A DNA stretch of 64,000 nucleotides from Mactra quadrangularis (lineage: Eukaryota; Mollusca; Bivalvia; Venerida; Mactridae): positions 55,137,872 through 55,201,871 of the forward strand of contig CM046301.1 in assembly GCA_025267735.1 (NCBI GenBank), written 5' to 3'. The notes under the pieces were generated by a model, which worked only from the letters and a program-made list of their open reading frames with translations, was not told where the DNA came from and made no database searches. Positions within the stretch are counted from its first letter, which is position 1; each line of letters opens with the position of its first letter. The position numbers and the translations under genes are program-made. Positions 1-12,900 of the stretch are shown piece by piece.

Positions 1-731
1 TATCTTTCCATTGTTGTATAGTTTTATTGCATTTTTTTTTATTTTAATTGAGTAGAACGTTCAGACCTGAATTGATGTCTGTAGCTATAATTTTTGCTAT
101 GCGTTTTTGAAGCAATCCGTTAGACCCTACATAACAGAAAAATGTTCAAATGAAAAAAAGTTACATAGGGTCTTATTTTTAGGACTACTTATTCCCTGGT
201 TACTTGTGAGTTAGAATGCTCTTAGCATGCTTTACGGCTTGCTCTGTAACTTGTCACAATGTGTAAGTCTTTTTTCTCTTTAGTTTGAACCATTTTCCCA
301 ACAAAAACTGTTAGTTGTGTCAAAGCAAAATATTGAGGAGACATGTGATCCACACTAAAACACTGCAAATTTGACATCTTAATTTAGATTATGTTTACCG
401 GGGTTTAAATATTGGCAGTGGCTAGAGTAGTGCAACTTCTGCAACTGCAGACAAACCTTGTGAGGGAAGGCTGGAGTAACAGATTCTTATACCTTGTGTA
501 TAACTTTTAAACTTCAGAAAACTTGTTAATATTCATTTTTAATCAAAATAAACAAATATTTACTGTCGTGACTTATCTTACTGTCTTTACATGTGCCATT
601 TTGGCTATTTATGATAAACTAACTGGTTGTTTAATAAACAAAAACAATACAATTTAAAGAAGATGTACTTCTGCTTTATCTGCCATGGCATAATCTGATC
701 TTACCATTCAATTGTACACATTGTATTTCAG
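1..731. other. Intron or upstream sequence, no exon recognised
   Basis: AT-rich sequence before the first visible exon, ending in a polypyrimidine tract and ATTTCAG. The preceding exon must end with one base of a split codon; I could not identify it here, so it is probably left of the window. Confidence 0.6.
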
Positions 732-916
732 GTGAAGTGCTTGGTGCTCTTTGCAGAAAAATTGGACCAAGCGTCTATGAAGAATGTCGATCTAATGTTT
801 TACTTGGAATTTTAACCAATTTAGAAAGAGACCCTCTCACAGACAGCAATATTTCTGTTCAGGATGAAACTGAAAGACTCATTGATAAACTCTCTACTTC
901 ACCTAGGGGTGAAAAA
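732..916 (+). CDS. HEAT-like gene, exon 1 of those visible
   Basis: Begins after ATTTCAG with two bases of a split codon, then reads EVLGALCRKIGPSVYEEC and on to residue 61 (K); donor GTAAGA. The start codon is upstream, since the frame is open back to the acceptor. The sequence looks like the end of one helical repeat followed by an acidic linker (NLERDPLTDSN). Confidence 0.87.
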
Positions 917-3900
917 GTAAGAAATAATTGGACATTGTGTTGTCTCAATCTAACAATGTCCTATCTCCATTTTTGAAAAAATAATATAAACATCGACCTC
1001 GTTCTATCTTCTAAAAAAAGTTTGTTGATTATCATGTCAAATAGCTCAACCCGCCAATCCTATCTCCATACAATTCCTCTGCTCACAGTGTAAACATTGC
1101 TCTACATTCAAGACATAAATCAATGTTGGACTGAAAATACTATTATCCTATCAAAATGAAGTGTTGGTCTCATGTTTAATGCCCTAGCTGACAGTAACAA
1201 TGCTCTATGTCCATAAAGGCTTGTTGGAACATTGCCGCATCTTGTTTCTTCCAGTCGGAGTACAAGATTTTGTTATAGTGTTTTTGTTCTATAACATTCA
1301 GCATCTGGCATCAAAATCCTCAAAATCATGATCAATGTTATTCTATTTTTTAACATAGATTTTAAGCTACTTATGTAGTATCAACTGTAAATAAAAAAAA
1401 TGCATAACTTAAAGCATTTCAAAAGTAATGGTTATATGTTTTTATGAAAGCTATTTAGTAATCCTACAAAGTGATATTGTCTCCTAACTTTTGGTGGGCA
1501 CTGTATATAAGTAATTTGCCAGGGTTAGTATTTAAACAGTGTTTTCATTTATTTCAGAGGCATAGTACAGAAGCAGCTCAGATATTCCATGACACAGCTG
1601 GATGGAAATCATTGGAAACATGGATGAAGTGAGCATTCTGATTTGTTTTTGGTTCTGAATTTTAAACACTTAATTACTATATCAAGCCCAACAAACTGAA
1701 ATATCTATGTGTTTGATATTCTTAATTATTATTACACATGTTTCAAAATATCATTGTTTCTAAGACATGCAGCAGCAAAGATATCATTGTTTCTAAGACA
1801 TGCAACAGCAAAGATATCATTGTTTTTAAGACATGCTACAGCAAAGATACCATTGTTTCTAAGACATGCAACAGCAAAGATATCATTGTTTCTAAGACAT
1901 GCAACAGCAAAGATATCATTGTTTCTAAGGCATGCAACAGCAAAGATATCATTGTTTCTAAGACATGCAACAGCAAAGATATCATTGTTTCTAAGACATG
2001 CAACAGCAAAGATATCATTGTTTCTAAGACATGCAACAGCAAAGATACCATTGTTTCTAAGACATGCAGCAGCAAAGATATCATTGTTTCTAAGGCATGC
2101 AACAGCAAAGATATCATTGTTTCTAAGGCATGCAGCAGCAAAGATATCATTGTTCAGTGTTTTCTCCAGGATCAAAAATTAGGGGGTCACAAATGACCCC
2201 CATGTTCAGAAATAGAGGGTCAAATGGGAATTTAAGGGGTCAACATTAAAATTACACACTTGTGCTTAGATGTTGGGAGATGTTCTTTAGCTAGCCAGTA
2301 CACAGATCTGATGGCACACACAGCAGCTTGTCCTTTACTTGACAGAATAGTTTCTGTTTGTTTATCCATGTTGCGTCGTATTGACTGAGCTTCCACAGCA
2401 GCCTTGTGTTGAGATGAGGAGATATGTCTCAACAAGGTGGAATGGCGAAAATTTGTACAACCATGCATAGATGGATGCCTTATTCTCAGATAAACAAATT
2501 GAGCAAGTCATTTTATCGTTATCAAAGTTCAACCAAGGGTTTTCCTTCAACCAATTCTGACGGAACACTCTTTAAATGGGATTTTTTCTCGGACTTTTCA
2601 TCGTTAGATTTGTTCGATTTTGCTGCGGCCGTAGGCGAAATTTCAGCGGATCTAACGCCCGTAGACGACGTGGATGGTTTTTGATCATCGTCAGGTGATA
2701 TAGGTCTATCATCTGTCTTAGATGTTTGCGTAAAAAACGCTGTTAATCGACGCTGTTTTGGTGCAGACATCGCGGAAAATGACGACATGTAATCAGAATC
2801 ATTTAGGCGCTTTACTACGTGATTACATAGGGTCTGACAAGCGCCTGTATGATGCGATTAAAATTGGGCAAGTATAATCCGCTGACGAATATGCAGATCT
2901 GACGGACGTGACTATAATTTGACGACGATTTTTGACTGCGTCACAAAATACGCACTGGCCGTGTTATAGCGCGTCAGAGCCGAAAAAAGTGCGTCAAAAA
3001 CGCAAAAACGCGCTCTGGAGAAAACACTGATTGTTTCTAAGACATGCAGCAGCAAAGATATGTCTTTACAAGCTTAGGTTAGGACCAATCTGAATAATTT
3101 TTTTTTAGAATTGGATAATGACTAAACCTCAGAGACTTAATTCAATATTGCTTTGGAATGACACTGAATGAGTAAGTGCCAATTGGACGTCTTACAGGAT
3201 TTTAAATGCTGTTTCATTTTTGCATATGCAAAAGCAGGTCTTTGGCAAAACACTGCCTTAATGTCAAGCTGTGTAAAATACTGGATTGTTAATTGCAGGT
3301 GCTTACAGAGTATGATAGAAGGTTTAGGTCATCATTTTAATCATTATGTTGACCAGGAATTATTAGATCTGATATTTCGTGCATTAACTCATACAAATAG
3401 ATTTGTAAGAGAGACAGGTTACTATGTGTGTGCTAGTTTGGTGGAATGTGGGACAGAGAAAGAGGACAGTTGTACTTCAACTTACTGTGGCAACTATGGA
3501 ATGGTTACTGATGGTGAGTATTATGAAGAAATATAGCTTGTTCACACTGACCAGAGACATGGAATAAAATATGTTGTATAATTATGTATTGGCTCTTCTT
3601 GAGTTACCATTTTTAATGTATACATGTAACTATACTTTTGTCCATAAAGGCAACCATGTGCTCTATTCTTGACACCTTAGTTGTGTGACTGAATATACTT
3701 GTAAACCTTAATTCAAATATACTAATAGCTGAGGTATTAAAATACAAGTTCTAAGTGTTTGTTACATGCACTAAATATTGCACTAAATGAGTGTTTTGCA
3801 CTACTGTTAAAGCATAAGTTGTCATTGTTTCTATGCTTAATTGTGCTATCATTTTGAATTTAGATGGAACATACCTAGACACAGAAGTGACAAAGTCAAT

Positions 3901-6900
3901 GAACACTTGCATGGTTAAATTTTGTTTGATTACTAAATATATTGGTTGATTGTGGAATTTGAAATTGGCCTATGAATTAATTTTTTTCATGCAAAAGATG
4001 TTGATGACGTTTAAAAGAACGAAGCCTTAGATAATACATGCAAGTACAAGCATAAATCTGTGAAATAGAATGATTTATGGTAGAAAAATGTTTGCTAATT
4101 AAACTTAGGAGAAAAACTACAATTTTCAGAGAAATATTCTACGGAGCCCCTAAAGTGACATTTTGAAATACTTTTTTTATTTTCACAACAATTTCGTTTA
4201 AACGTAATATTAAACGAAATGATTATTTCGAAAAATCGAAATAATTATTTCGAAAAATCGAAGTAATTATTTCTTTTTTTCAAAATAATATTTCGTTTAT
4301 ACAAAATATTATTTCGTTTAAACGTAATATTATTTCGTTAAATCGAAATAATAATTTCAATTTTTCGAAATAATTTTGTTTTTTCGAAATAATATTATTT
4401 CGTTTATTCGAAATAATTATTTCATTTTTTCGAAATAATTATTTCGAAAATTCGAAATAATTATTTCGAAAATTCGAAATATTATTTCGTAAAAACGAAA
4501 TAATATTTCGATAGAACAAAATAATTATTTCGATTTTTTGAAATAATTATTTCGTTTTTTTCGAAATAATATTTCTTTTTTTCGAAATAATTATTTCATT
4601 TTTTCGAAATAATTATTTCGATTTATCGAAATAATATTACGTTTAAACGAAATAATATTTCGATAAAACAAAATAATTATTTCGATAAAACGTAATAATT
4701 ATTTCGAAAAACAAAATAATATTATTTCATTAAATCGAAATAATATTTGGAATAAACGAAATAATATTTCGTAAAAACGAAATAATATTACGTTTAAACG
4801 AAATAGTTGTGATAATAAAAAAAGTATTTCAAAATGTCACTTTAGGGGCTCCGTAATATTCCTTATATCTATTCAGTGATTTTGATTCAGAACCTTACCA
4901 GCTGGCTAATGATTGTTTTTAATGTACATGTATTACAGATGCTATGATGGATGAAGATAATGCTATAGTTAAATATGGACATCAATTTACAGACTATCTA
5001 GGTAGAGGTCTAGCTGATAACTGGTCACAAGTAAGTTCATTATTTTATAATGAAGACCTATTAACACTGGTCACAAGTAAGTTCATTATTTTATAATGAA
5101 GACCTATTAACACTGGTCACAAGTAAGTTCATTATTTTATAATGAAGACCTATTAACACTGGTCACAAGTAAGTTAATTATTTTATAATGAAGACCTATT
5201 AACACTGGTCACAAGTAAGTTCATTATTTTATAATGAAGACCTATTAACACTGGTCACAAGTAAGTTCATTATTTTATAATGAAGACATATTAACACTGG
5301 TCACAAGTAAGTTCATTATTTTATAATGAAGACCTATTAACACTGGTCACAAGTAAGTTCATTATTTTATAATGAAGACCTATTAACACTGGTCACAAGT
5401 AAGTTCATTATTTTATAATGAAGACCTATTAACACTGGTCACAAGTAAGTTCATTATTTTATAATGAAGACCTATTAACACTGGTCACAAGTAAGTTCAT
5501 TATTTTATAATGAAGACCTATTAACACTGGTCACAAGTAAGTTCATTATTTTATAATGAAGACCTATTAACACTGGTCACAAGTAAGTTCATTATTTTAT
5601 AATGAAGACCTATTAACACTGGTCACAAGTAAGTTCATTATTTTATAATGAAGACCTATTAACACTGGTCACAAGTAAGTTCATTATTTTATAATAAAGA
5701 CCTATTAACACTGGTCACAAGTAAGTTCATTATTTTATAATGAAGACCTATAACACTGGTCACAAGTAAGTTCATTATTTTATAATGAAGACCTATAACA
5801 CTGGTCACAAGTAAGTTCATTATTTTATAATGAAGACCTATTAACACTGGTCACAAGTTAGTTCATTATTTTATAATGAAGACCTTTTAACACTGGTCAC
5901 AAGTAAGTTCATTATTTTATAATGAAGACCTATTAACACTGGTCACAAGTAAGTTCATTATTTTATAATGAAGACCTATTAACACTGGTCACAAGTAAGT
6001 TCATTATTTTATAATGAAGACCTATTAACACTGGTCACAAGTAAGTTCATTATTTTATAATGAAGACCTATTAACACTGGTCACAAGTAAGTTCATTATT
6101 TTATAATGAAGACCTATTAACACTGGTCACAAGTAAGTTCATTATTTTATAATAAAGACCTATTGACACAGTTATCATCCACTGCTGTTGTGATCTGTAT
6201 CTTCTGATTCTTTTCCACTTTATTTCAATGATGTTTAACCCTTTGAAGAGCTGAGTATCGCTAGTAAAAACATTATGCAGTATACCACAGTATTTATGTC
6301 AAGAAGTTGGGTTCAAGCGTTATGGCTTTTTACACAGTTCTCAATCAAAAGATGTCTCTGAGATGTTCCAGAAGGGGTGAAAATTGTGATTTTTTACTCA
6401 GCCCAGTGTTGCCAAAGTAGCTGAGATTGAGGTTAAAATCCCTTTTCCTTAAACACAATCATCCAAATCAATATTTAGGCCAATTTGTTTAATCGTAAGT
6501 CAATGAATGTAATAAAACAAGAGCACCTTGAAATAGCCCTTTTGTGTTAAGATGAAAAATTGGCTTATTTTGCCGTAATGTTCTGACCAGTACATGTAAT
6601 AAGTTAATATTTTGAACTTTGACTCTTGTAATTATAAGTATTAATGTTTTCAGGTACGTCTGGCATCATCTGTAGCATGTAGAAAGTTCTTAAATAGTTT
6701 ACCATCAGATCAAGCTAGACATCAGTTTTATCCTGTATTACTACCTAGAATGTGTCTTAATAGGTAATTTTTATTGTATTCTTATGCTGTATGGCTATAC
6801 TATATTGTTCAGAGATTCAGTACCTACCCACCTAAAATAGTAGGTCAGGTAATGCCAAACAAAGTATTTTTTTACAGTTTGCCTTTTATCTTTGAAGATT

Positions 6901-9900
6901 GAGAGCCATAGTTTTGGTGCATTTGAAAAACACAGGATTTTGAAACCTAATGTCCTGGTTCAAATCTCTGTCATGGCTGGTTAGCGCCTGTTAAGAAAAT
7001 TTGATATTTAAAATTGGTGTACTTGAATCAGTAGGGTTAATGCAATTCCTATAAGGAAATCTAAATTATCTTGTACTTTTAACAAATTTATCAGACATGC
7101 AGTTAAAGCAACCACATCAAGCATATTCTTTTTTCCTGTTAATCATTAGCTGGATTTTTCAACGAAAAAATTTGGCTAATAGTTTGGCGAAACCCAGGAG
7201 GGTGGGTGGGCAGGTGGTTGGGCATCTGGTGTTGTTAACAATTGTGTTAAAGTTATTCTTTACCATGTATTTCTGCCATTTATTGTCAGATCTTTATGAA
7301 ATTTCATACGATAATATACCATGTGATGAACAGAATTAGAAAGTAACCACAACTGTACCTGGCTTTATTATAGTTTATATCCCTTCGTAGTTTTTGCATT
7401 AAAGTTTTTAAATCTGGCTTTAATGTGGTTTCCACATTACATTTCTTGTTAGTCATTATACCCCCAAAAACTCTGGGGGTATATAATAGTCAGCTTGTCG
7501 GTCGGGCAGTTGGTGGGTCTGTAGCTTTTACTTGTCTGCTCCTTTTCTTGGCAACTCGGGTTGATAGCCCAGTTGGTAGCACGCCGGGATTTGGAATCTC
7601 GTGCCAGAGGGGGTGGGAGGGTTCAAATCCTACCCGGGGAGGTTATACCCTTCCATGAAAATTTGACATTAATGTCGATTTTCTTCTATTGATTAGATAA
7701 TATGGAGAAGTTTCCGGCCTTGTGGAAGGGTAAGTGAGTACTGGTTATAGACAATGGTCCAGGAAAGCTATGTTAGGTGCGCTGGACGCCGTAAAATGAC
7801 CTAAATTGTGTTGACACGGCATTAACTCCAATAAATAAATATCCTTTTCTTGGCACCTATTGTGCAGATTGGATTCAAACTTCTTGACAAAGATAAGTTG
7901 TATATCATCACATTCAGTGATAGGTCTTGTTATACTTGACTGATTTCAGATATTACGTCGCTGAAGGTGTAAGAATCTATTCCCAAGATACATGGAAACA
8001 TATTACAGGTTCTGAGGGGAAACAACTTGTGGAGATGTATATAGCTCAAGTGGTAGGAAGTCTTTTATATGATATTTTGTCTAACTATGTTTAATTGTAT
8101 TGGATTTGAATCAACGCGTAGCTGGCTATTCAATGATTACCAGCCCAATGTCGTAAGAATCGGATATGGCTGATAGGTTACGACGTTGGACTGGTAATCA
8201 TTGGATAGCTAGCTTCTTATTGATTTGAATCCCATCCAAAACCTGCCCTGTTGTTGTAATGAGCAAGAAACTAATCCTCTTAGGTCAATACTGGGGGACC
8301 AGGAAGCAGACTCTAAAGTGATTATGATGTAAGAACTTGGGTCACAATCGAGCTATAATATATTTGTATACATGAAAATAAATTTTATGATATAATTTTA
8401 GCTTGACTTATTGCAAAAAAATAGAGCTTAATCTTATGAATATCCATTATGCAATTGTGTTTGAGTTTTAAGTGTGAATACATTTTTGCCAATTAATAGG
8501 CAATATTCACCTTATTACTTGTATAAATGGTCTTTTTAAATTCATTCACTCTTGCAAGTTGAAAATTAGATTTGTAATGTGAAAATGGATACAGCAATAT
8601 TTTATTTACAACCTGATAAGGTGTTTGTTATAGCATTTTTAGCTGAGGGTCATAGGGTTCAGTCCAGCATACTAGAGCTGGGGTGGATTAAAGGCCAAGT
8701 TAGTCAAATGTACCTGGTTTCAATGCTTACATTTATTTAAAAAGGAACTTTTAGGCTAGCTGAGCATTCTATATGCACATTTGAATTATTATACCCCCGC
8801 TTCGAAGAAGAGGGGGGTATACTGTTTTACCCTTGTCCGTGCGTGCGTGCGTCCGTCCGTTACAAAATTTCCATCGCAGTTTTCTCAGCAACTATATCAT
8901 GCAGCAGCCTAATACTTTGCATATTGCTTCATCCCATAGTCCCATATGGTGTAAAGCGATTTCATGCTCCTTGCTCATCTACTTCCTGTTTGTCGCATAT
9001 TTTTAGATTTTGGCGGGGGTATCACTAGTGAGCATTAGCTCACAGATTTACTTGTTTGTATAACTAATTCATCAATCTGATAAGCATAATTTGTAAAGCA
9101 TTTGAATTGCAACATAGGGGCCGCAGCTTTTAGCCGTGCATTTGGAATTTTTGTTTGCCTCTTTCTATTACAAAATATTCAGTCACTAATATATCCAACC
9201 ATTTGAAAAATGTAATGGCATTTTATAGTCTGAGTTTCATACCAACTTTACAGTTACTACCCCTGGTCATTGGGCTACCAATCTGATTAAAACCCGATCT
9301 AAAATTTTCCCCGCACCTACTCGCTAATTTAGATCTGGCCTTTTTCAAACGAGGGTCAGGTTCAGATGACCTTTTCTCATCATTATATTAATGACGAAAT
9401 TGTTATGATACGTAATTGTTTCTTTGTTTACGTCACGCAATTTGAAATGAGCCGTCCAATCGCAGACCGTGAATACAGTAAAACTTGGATATAACATACT
9501 CACTGGGCCAAAGAAAAAAAGTATGTTATAACCAAGGTATGTTATATCCATATAGCATACTAAGTATGTTATATACAAAATATGAAAATTGGGCCAGGAA
9601 AAATGGTATGTTATAACCGAGTGTATGTTATAACCGAGTATGTTATAACCAAGTTCTACTGTAATACCGCTGTTAAATTAGCTGGATAACCTTGCTCTAA
9701 AAATAGGTATCTACCTATCAATCTCTCTGTGGAGTCTTTTTACTCCACCTATAAATGCAGCCGACAAATTGGCGCGATGGAATTATACAACCCACGCAAG
9801 TACTCATTTACACCTGGACGGAGTGCAGCAGTCACAGGTTAATTTCTTGCTCTAGGAAATAAGCTGTGCCCCAAGTGGGATTCCAACCCACAACCTCTGG

Positions 9901-12900
9901 ATTCCTCTAGCGTGCAGTTATTCCAACCCATTATTCTAACAAATATGATATACTGTATTACAGGTAGATTATTATGTAGAAGCAACAGGGGCAGATAACC
10001 ATGCTGTGAGAGAAGCTGCCTGTGCCTGTATTGCTGAACTAGGAGCAAAGGTTAATAAAGATGTTGTACAGACTTATATACCACAACTATTAGAAGCATT
10101 GATAATATGCTTTAATGATGACAGTTGGCCAGTCAGAGATGGTAGGTTTACATTCTGTTGTTAGCCTGATTTTTCAACAAATAAATTCGTCTAATAGTTT
10201 GGCGAAACACGGGCCAGCAGGTGGGTGGGTGGGCGTGAAGGCAGTTGGGCATCCAGTGTAGTTAACAATTGCGTTAAAGTTTTTCTTTACCATATATTTC
10301 TGCCATTTATTGTCAGATCTTTATGAAACTTCATACAATGATAACATACTATGTGATGAACAGAATTAGAAAATAACTACAACTCTACCTTGCCTTTATT
10401 ATGGATTATTTCCCTTCATAATGTTTGTGTTAAAGTTTTTAAATCCGGCTGAATCCATTGTGAGGTTTATAAAGCTGTATCTGATGATATTATTTTGGCA
10501 AAATTGTTACGGATTAATTTTATTCAACTGTCAGTGGGGCATACATTAACCGCACTGATTTAAATACTTAATGTATGTTTGATAACCAATGTTAAAAAAT
10601 ATGAAAATATAAACCTATGAACATTTTCACAAAAATTCTTACCAAAAAAGTTATTTTAAGTCAGTTTACAAAATTTTGCAGTTCAAAGTCAGAATGATTA
10701 TTAAAATAACTATGATATTATATTCCAAAGGTATACAATATTCTACATAATTCAATGCTGTTTGGAATTGATAGTCCAAAAAAGGACTGTATTATAAGTG
10801 TTTCTTGCTTTTGACATAAGGTGATTTTTATCGTAAGATATTTTTGTGAAAAGCGCCACTGAGCTTAAACTTGATGTATAAATACATTACAGTATACTAT
10901 TCACAGGTCAATATTAGCTCATTCTATATATCTGAATATTGTTGTCTAAAAATTTTTTAAAAAGTAGACTTGCGTGCTTCTAACTGAGCTAGCCGGGCGG
11001 CTGTAAACTTTGTGTTATATAGTAGTGATTATTCCAGAACTAAAAAAAGGGCAGGGAGGCAGGAAAAAGGGGCAGGGCATATCTGAGGGTAAATGTCTTA
11101 AATGTACTATAACTGCATAGAAATAGGCTAAAAAGGGCAGGGAGGAGAGAAAAAGGGCAGGGTGCAGCACCCTGCTATTCTGCTTTGGAAGAATCACTAT
11201 ATAGTATATTGTTAGTAAAGTTACATTAGATAATACTATTAAATTGATGATTAAGGGTGTCAAATCCAAACTATAAGGAAACAAATAAAGAGTTTTGTTT
11301 CCCTGATTTCTTTTTATTGTTTATAAGAAATAATAAGAATCATTCTGATTTCAACAATTTCAACTTGTTGTTATGGTTTATAATTGTACGGAAATTGATA
11401 TATAAAAGTTTTGATATTTTATTTTTAGCTGCTTGTGTGGCATGTGGAAATTTTGTTGTATGTTTTCCTGATGAATCCAGGTAATATTTGTTTTATTGTC
11501 TACTGTACAAATACATTTGATTATTATTGTTTTTCTTATCTATTGTTCTTAACCCACTTTTGAAATTATATTTATACATTTATTCCCAAGCTTTGCATTG
11601 AAAGGTTTAAAACCCTAATTTTAATTTTTCCTGAAAACGTTAAAATTGAGAAAACATGTATTATCAACAAACATGTTCTTGAAATTTGGCATGAGCTAAT
11701 AAGACCGGTCTAGGATCCAGCCTAGAGAAGGAGTGGTACTCAGGCTTCAATGCAGCCTAAACAGTTACATGTAACCAGTCGACGAAATCAGGATATGAGA
11801 GTGGTTGTCTGAACAGATCAACAGATCATTTTAAGAGCAAGCACTATATCTTGCTTTGCAGGATTTTGGTTGCCAAAAGAAATAGTAAGTTGCCTGAACT
11901 AAAAAGTGGTTGTCATGAGTGAATGGTCACACACTAATTTTGTTGACTGGTTAACTATTAAAATTGTTAATATTTCAGGTCGTCGTTACCAGCACTTTAT
12001 CCATTATTTTTCAATAATTTACAAGACAATATACCATCAGTAAGACAAGGTGCAGCACTTGCATTATGTAATGTTGTAAAAGCTTATGGTAAGTTATATA
12101 CTAAACAAAACTTATAAGTACCCAATTTCCATATTGTACAAAATTTGTATTTTTCAACATTTATGTCCTTACAGTATAGTAAATCGGGGTGCTTAGAAGT
12201 TTCGTTAAGTGTACTAAAAGTCTTGTTGATTTTTATGTACATGTATAACATAATATTGTACTTGTACAGAGTTGCATTTAAAATGTAGAAAATTTAATTG
12301 CACAGAGAATTGTCAAGTTACCTCCCTTTGATTTTACAACATACCTTTTATATACTTATATACAAGGGGTACAACTGCATTTACTTGACCACTTCATCTA
12401 GATTTATTATTTTTTGACTCACAAAAAATACTGATACCCTGGTGGCATTTTAACGGCACGATTAAATCGATTAAACATAACTTTTCAAACTATGAATATT
12501 AAATGTTTCATAGCACAGACCATAAATACGATTAAATTATCAAAAACGGCACAAAAATCTCAAAAGGTATCTTAAAAGGTATGTTTGAAAAATCAAAGGG
12601 AGGTAACTCGACAATTCCCTGTGCTTAATTGTTTCTCATTTTGTCATTTAAGTGTTTGTTTTTGTCCAACCCACACATTGTTGAAACTCACATATTTTAT
12701 CAGCAATTCTTAATCAGCTTTTATTTGCTATGTTGAGAAAAAATTATCTCATAAGGAAAATGGTCTTGTGTTTAAATTGATAAAATATTTCATAATTGGG
12801 TGTTTATATCTATGGATTTATATTCCAATAGTTATAAGCCATCTTTTATTTTATAATTTAATTATGGTTATATTATAAACAGAAAAAATACAATGATTTT

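Larger units (their letters stand above)
9208..9926 (-). mobile_element. SINE family D, interrupted by a nested insertion
   Basis: Reverse-strand copy of the SINE at 19672-19968. The 3' part is 9208-9279 (CCCCTGGTCATTGGGCTA) and the 5' part is about 9717-9926 (ends in the degenerate head). The two halves align to contiguous sequence of the intact copy, so 9280-9716 was inserted later. Confidence 0.8.

Noticed and set aside
1709..2196. ORFs of 104-157 codons on both strands with an 11-residue period
   Set aside because: They are frames of the 33-bp satellite, open in several frames at once, and lie inside an intron.
2232..2788. Functional transposase or domesticated zinc-finger gene
   Set aside because: Two frame changes, no catalytic domain, and location inside a short element with its own termini.
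3168..3298. Upstream extension of exon 3 (open frame from 3168)
   Set aside because: A good acceptor at 3298 joins in phase to exon 2; the extra residues do not fit the helical repeat pattern.
5021..6170. CRISPR array
   Set aside because: Units are directly adjacent with no unique spacers, in an animal gene intron. The same applies to the 168-bp array at 40.4-42.5 kb.
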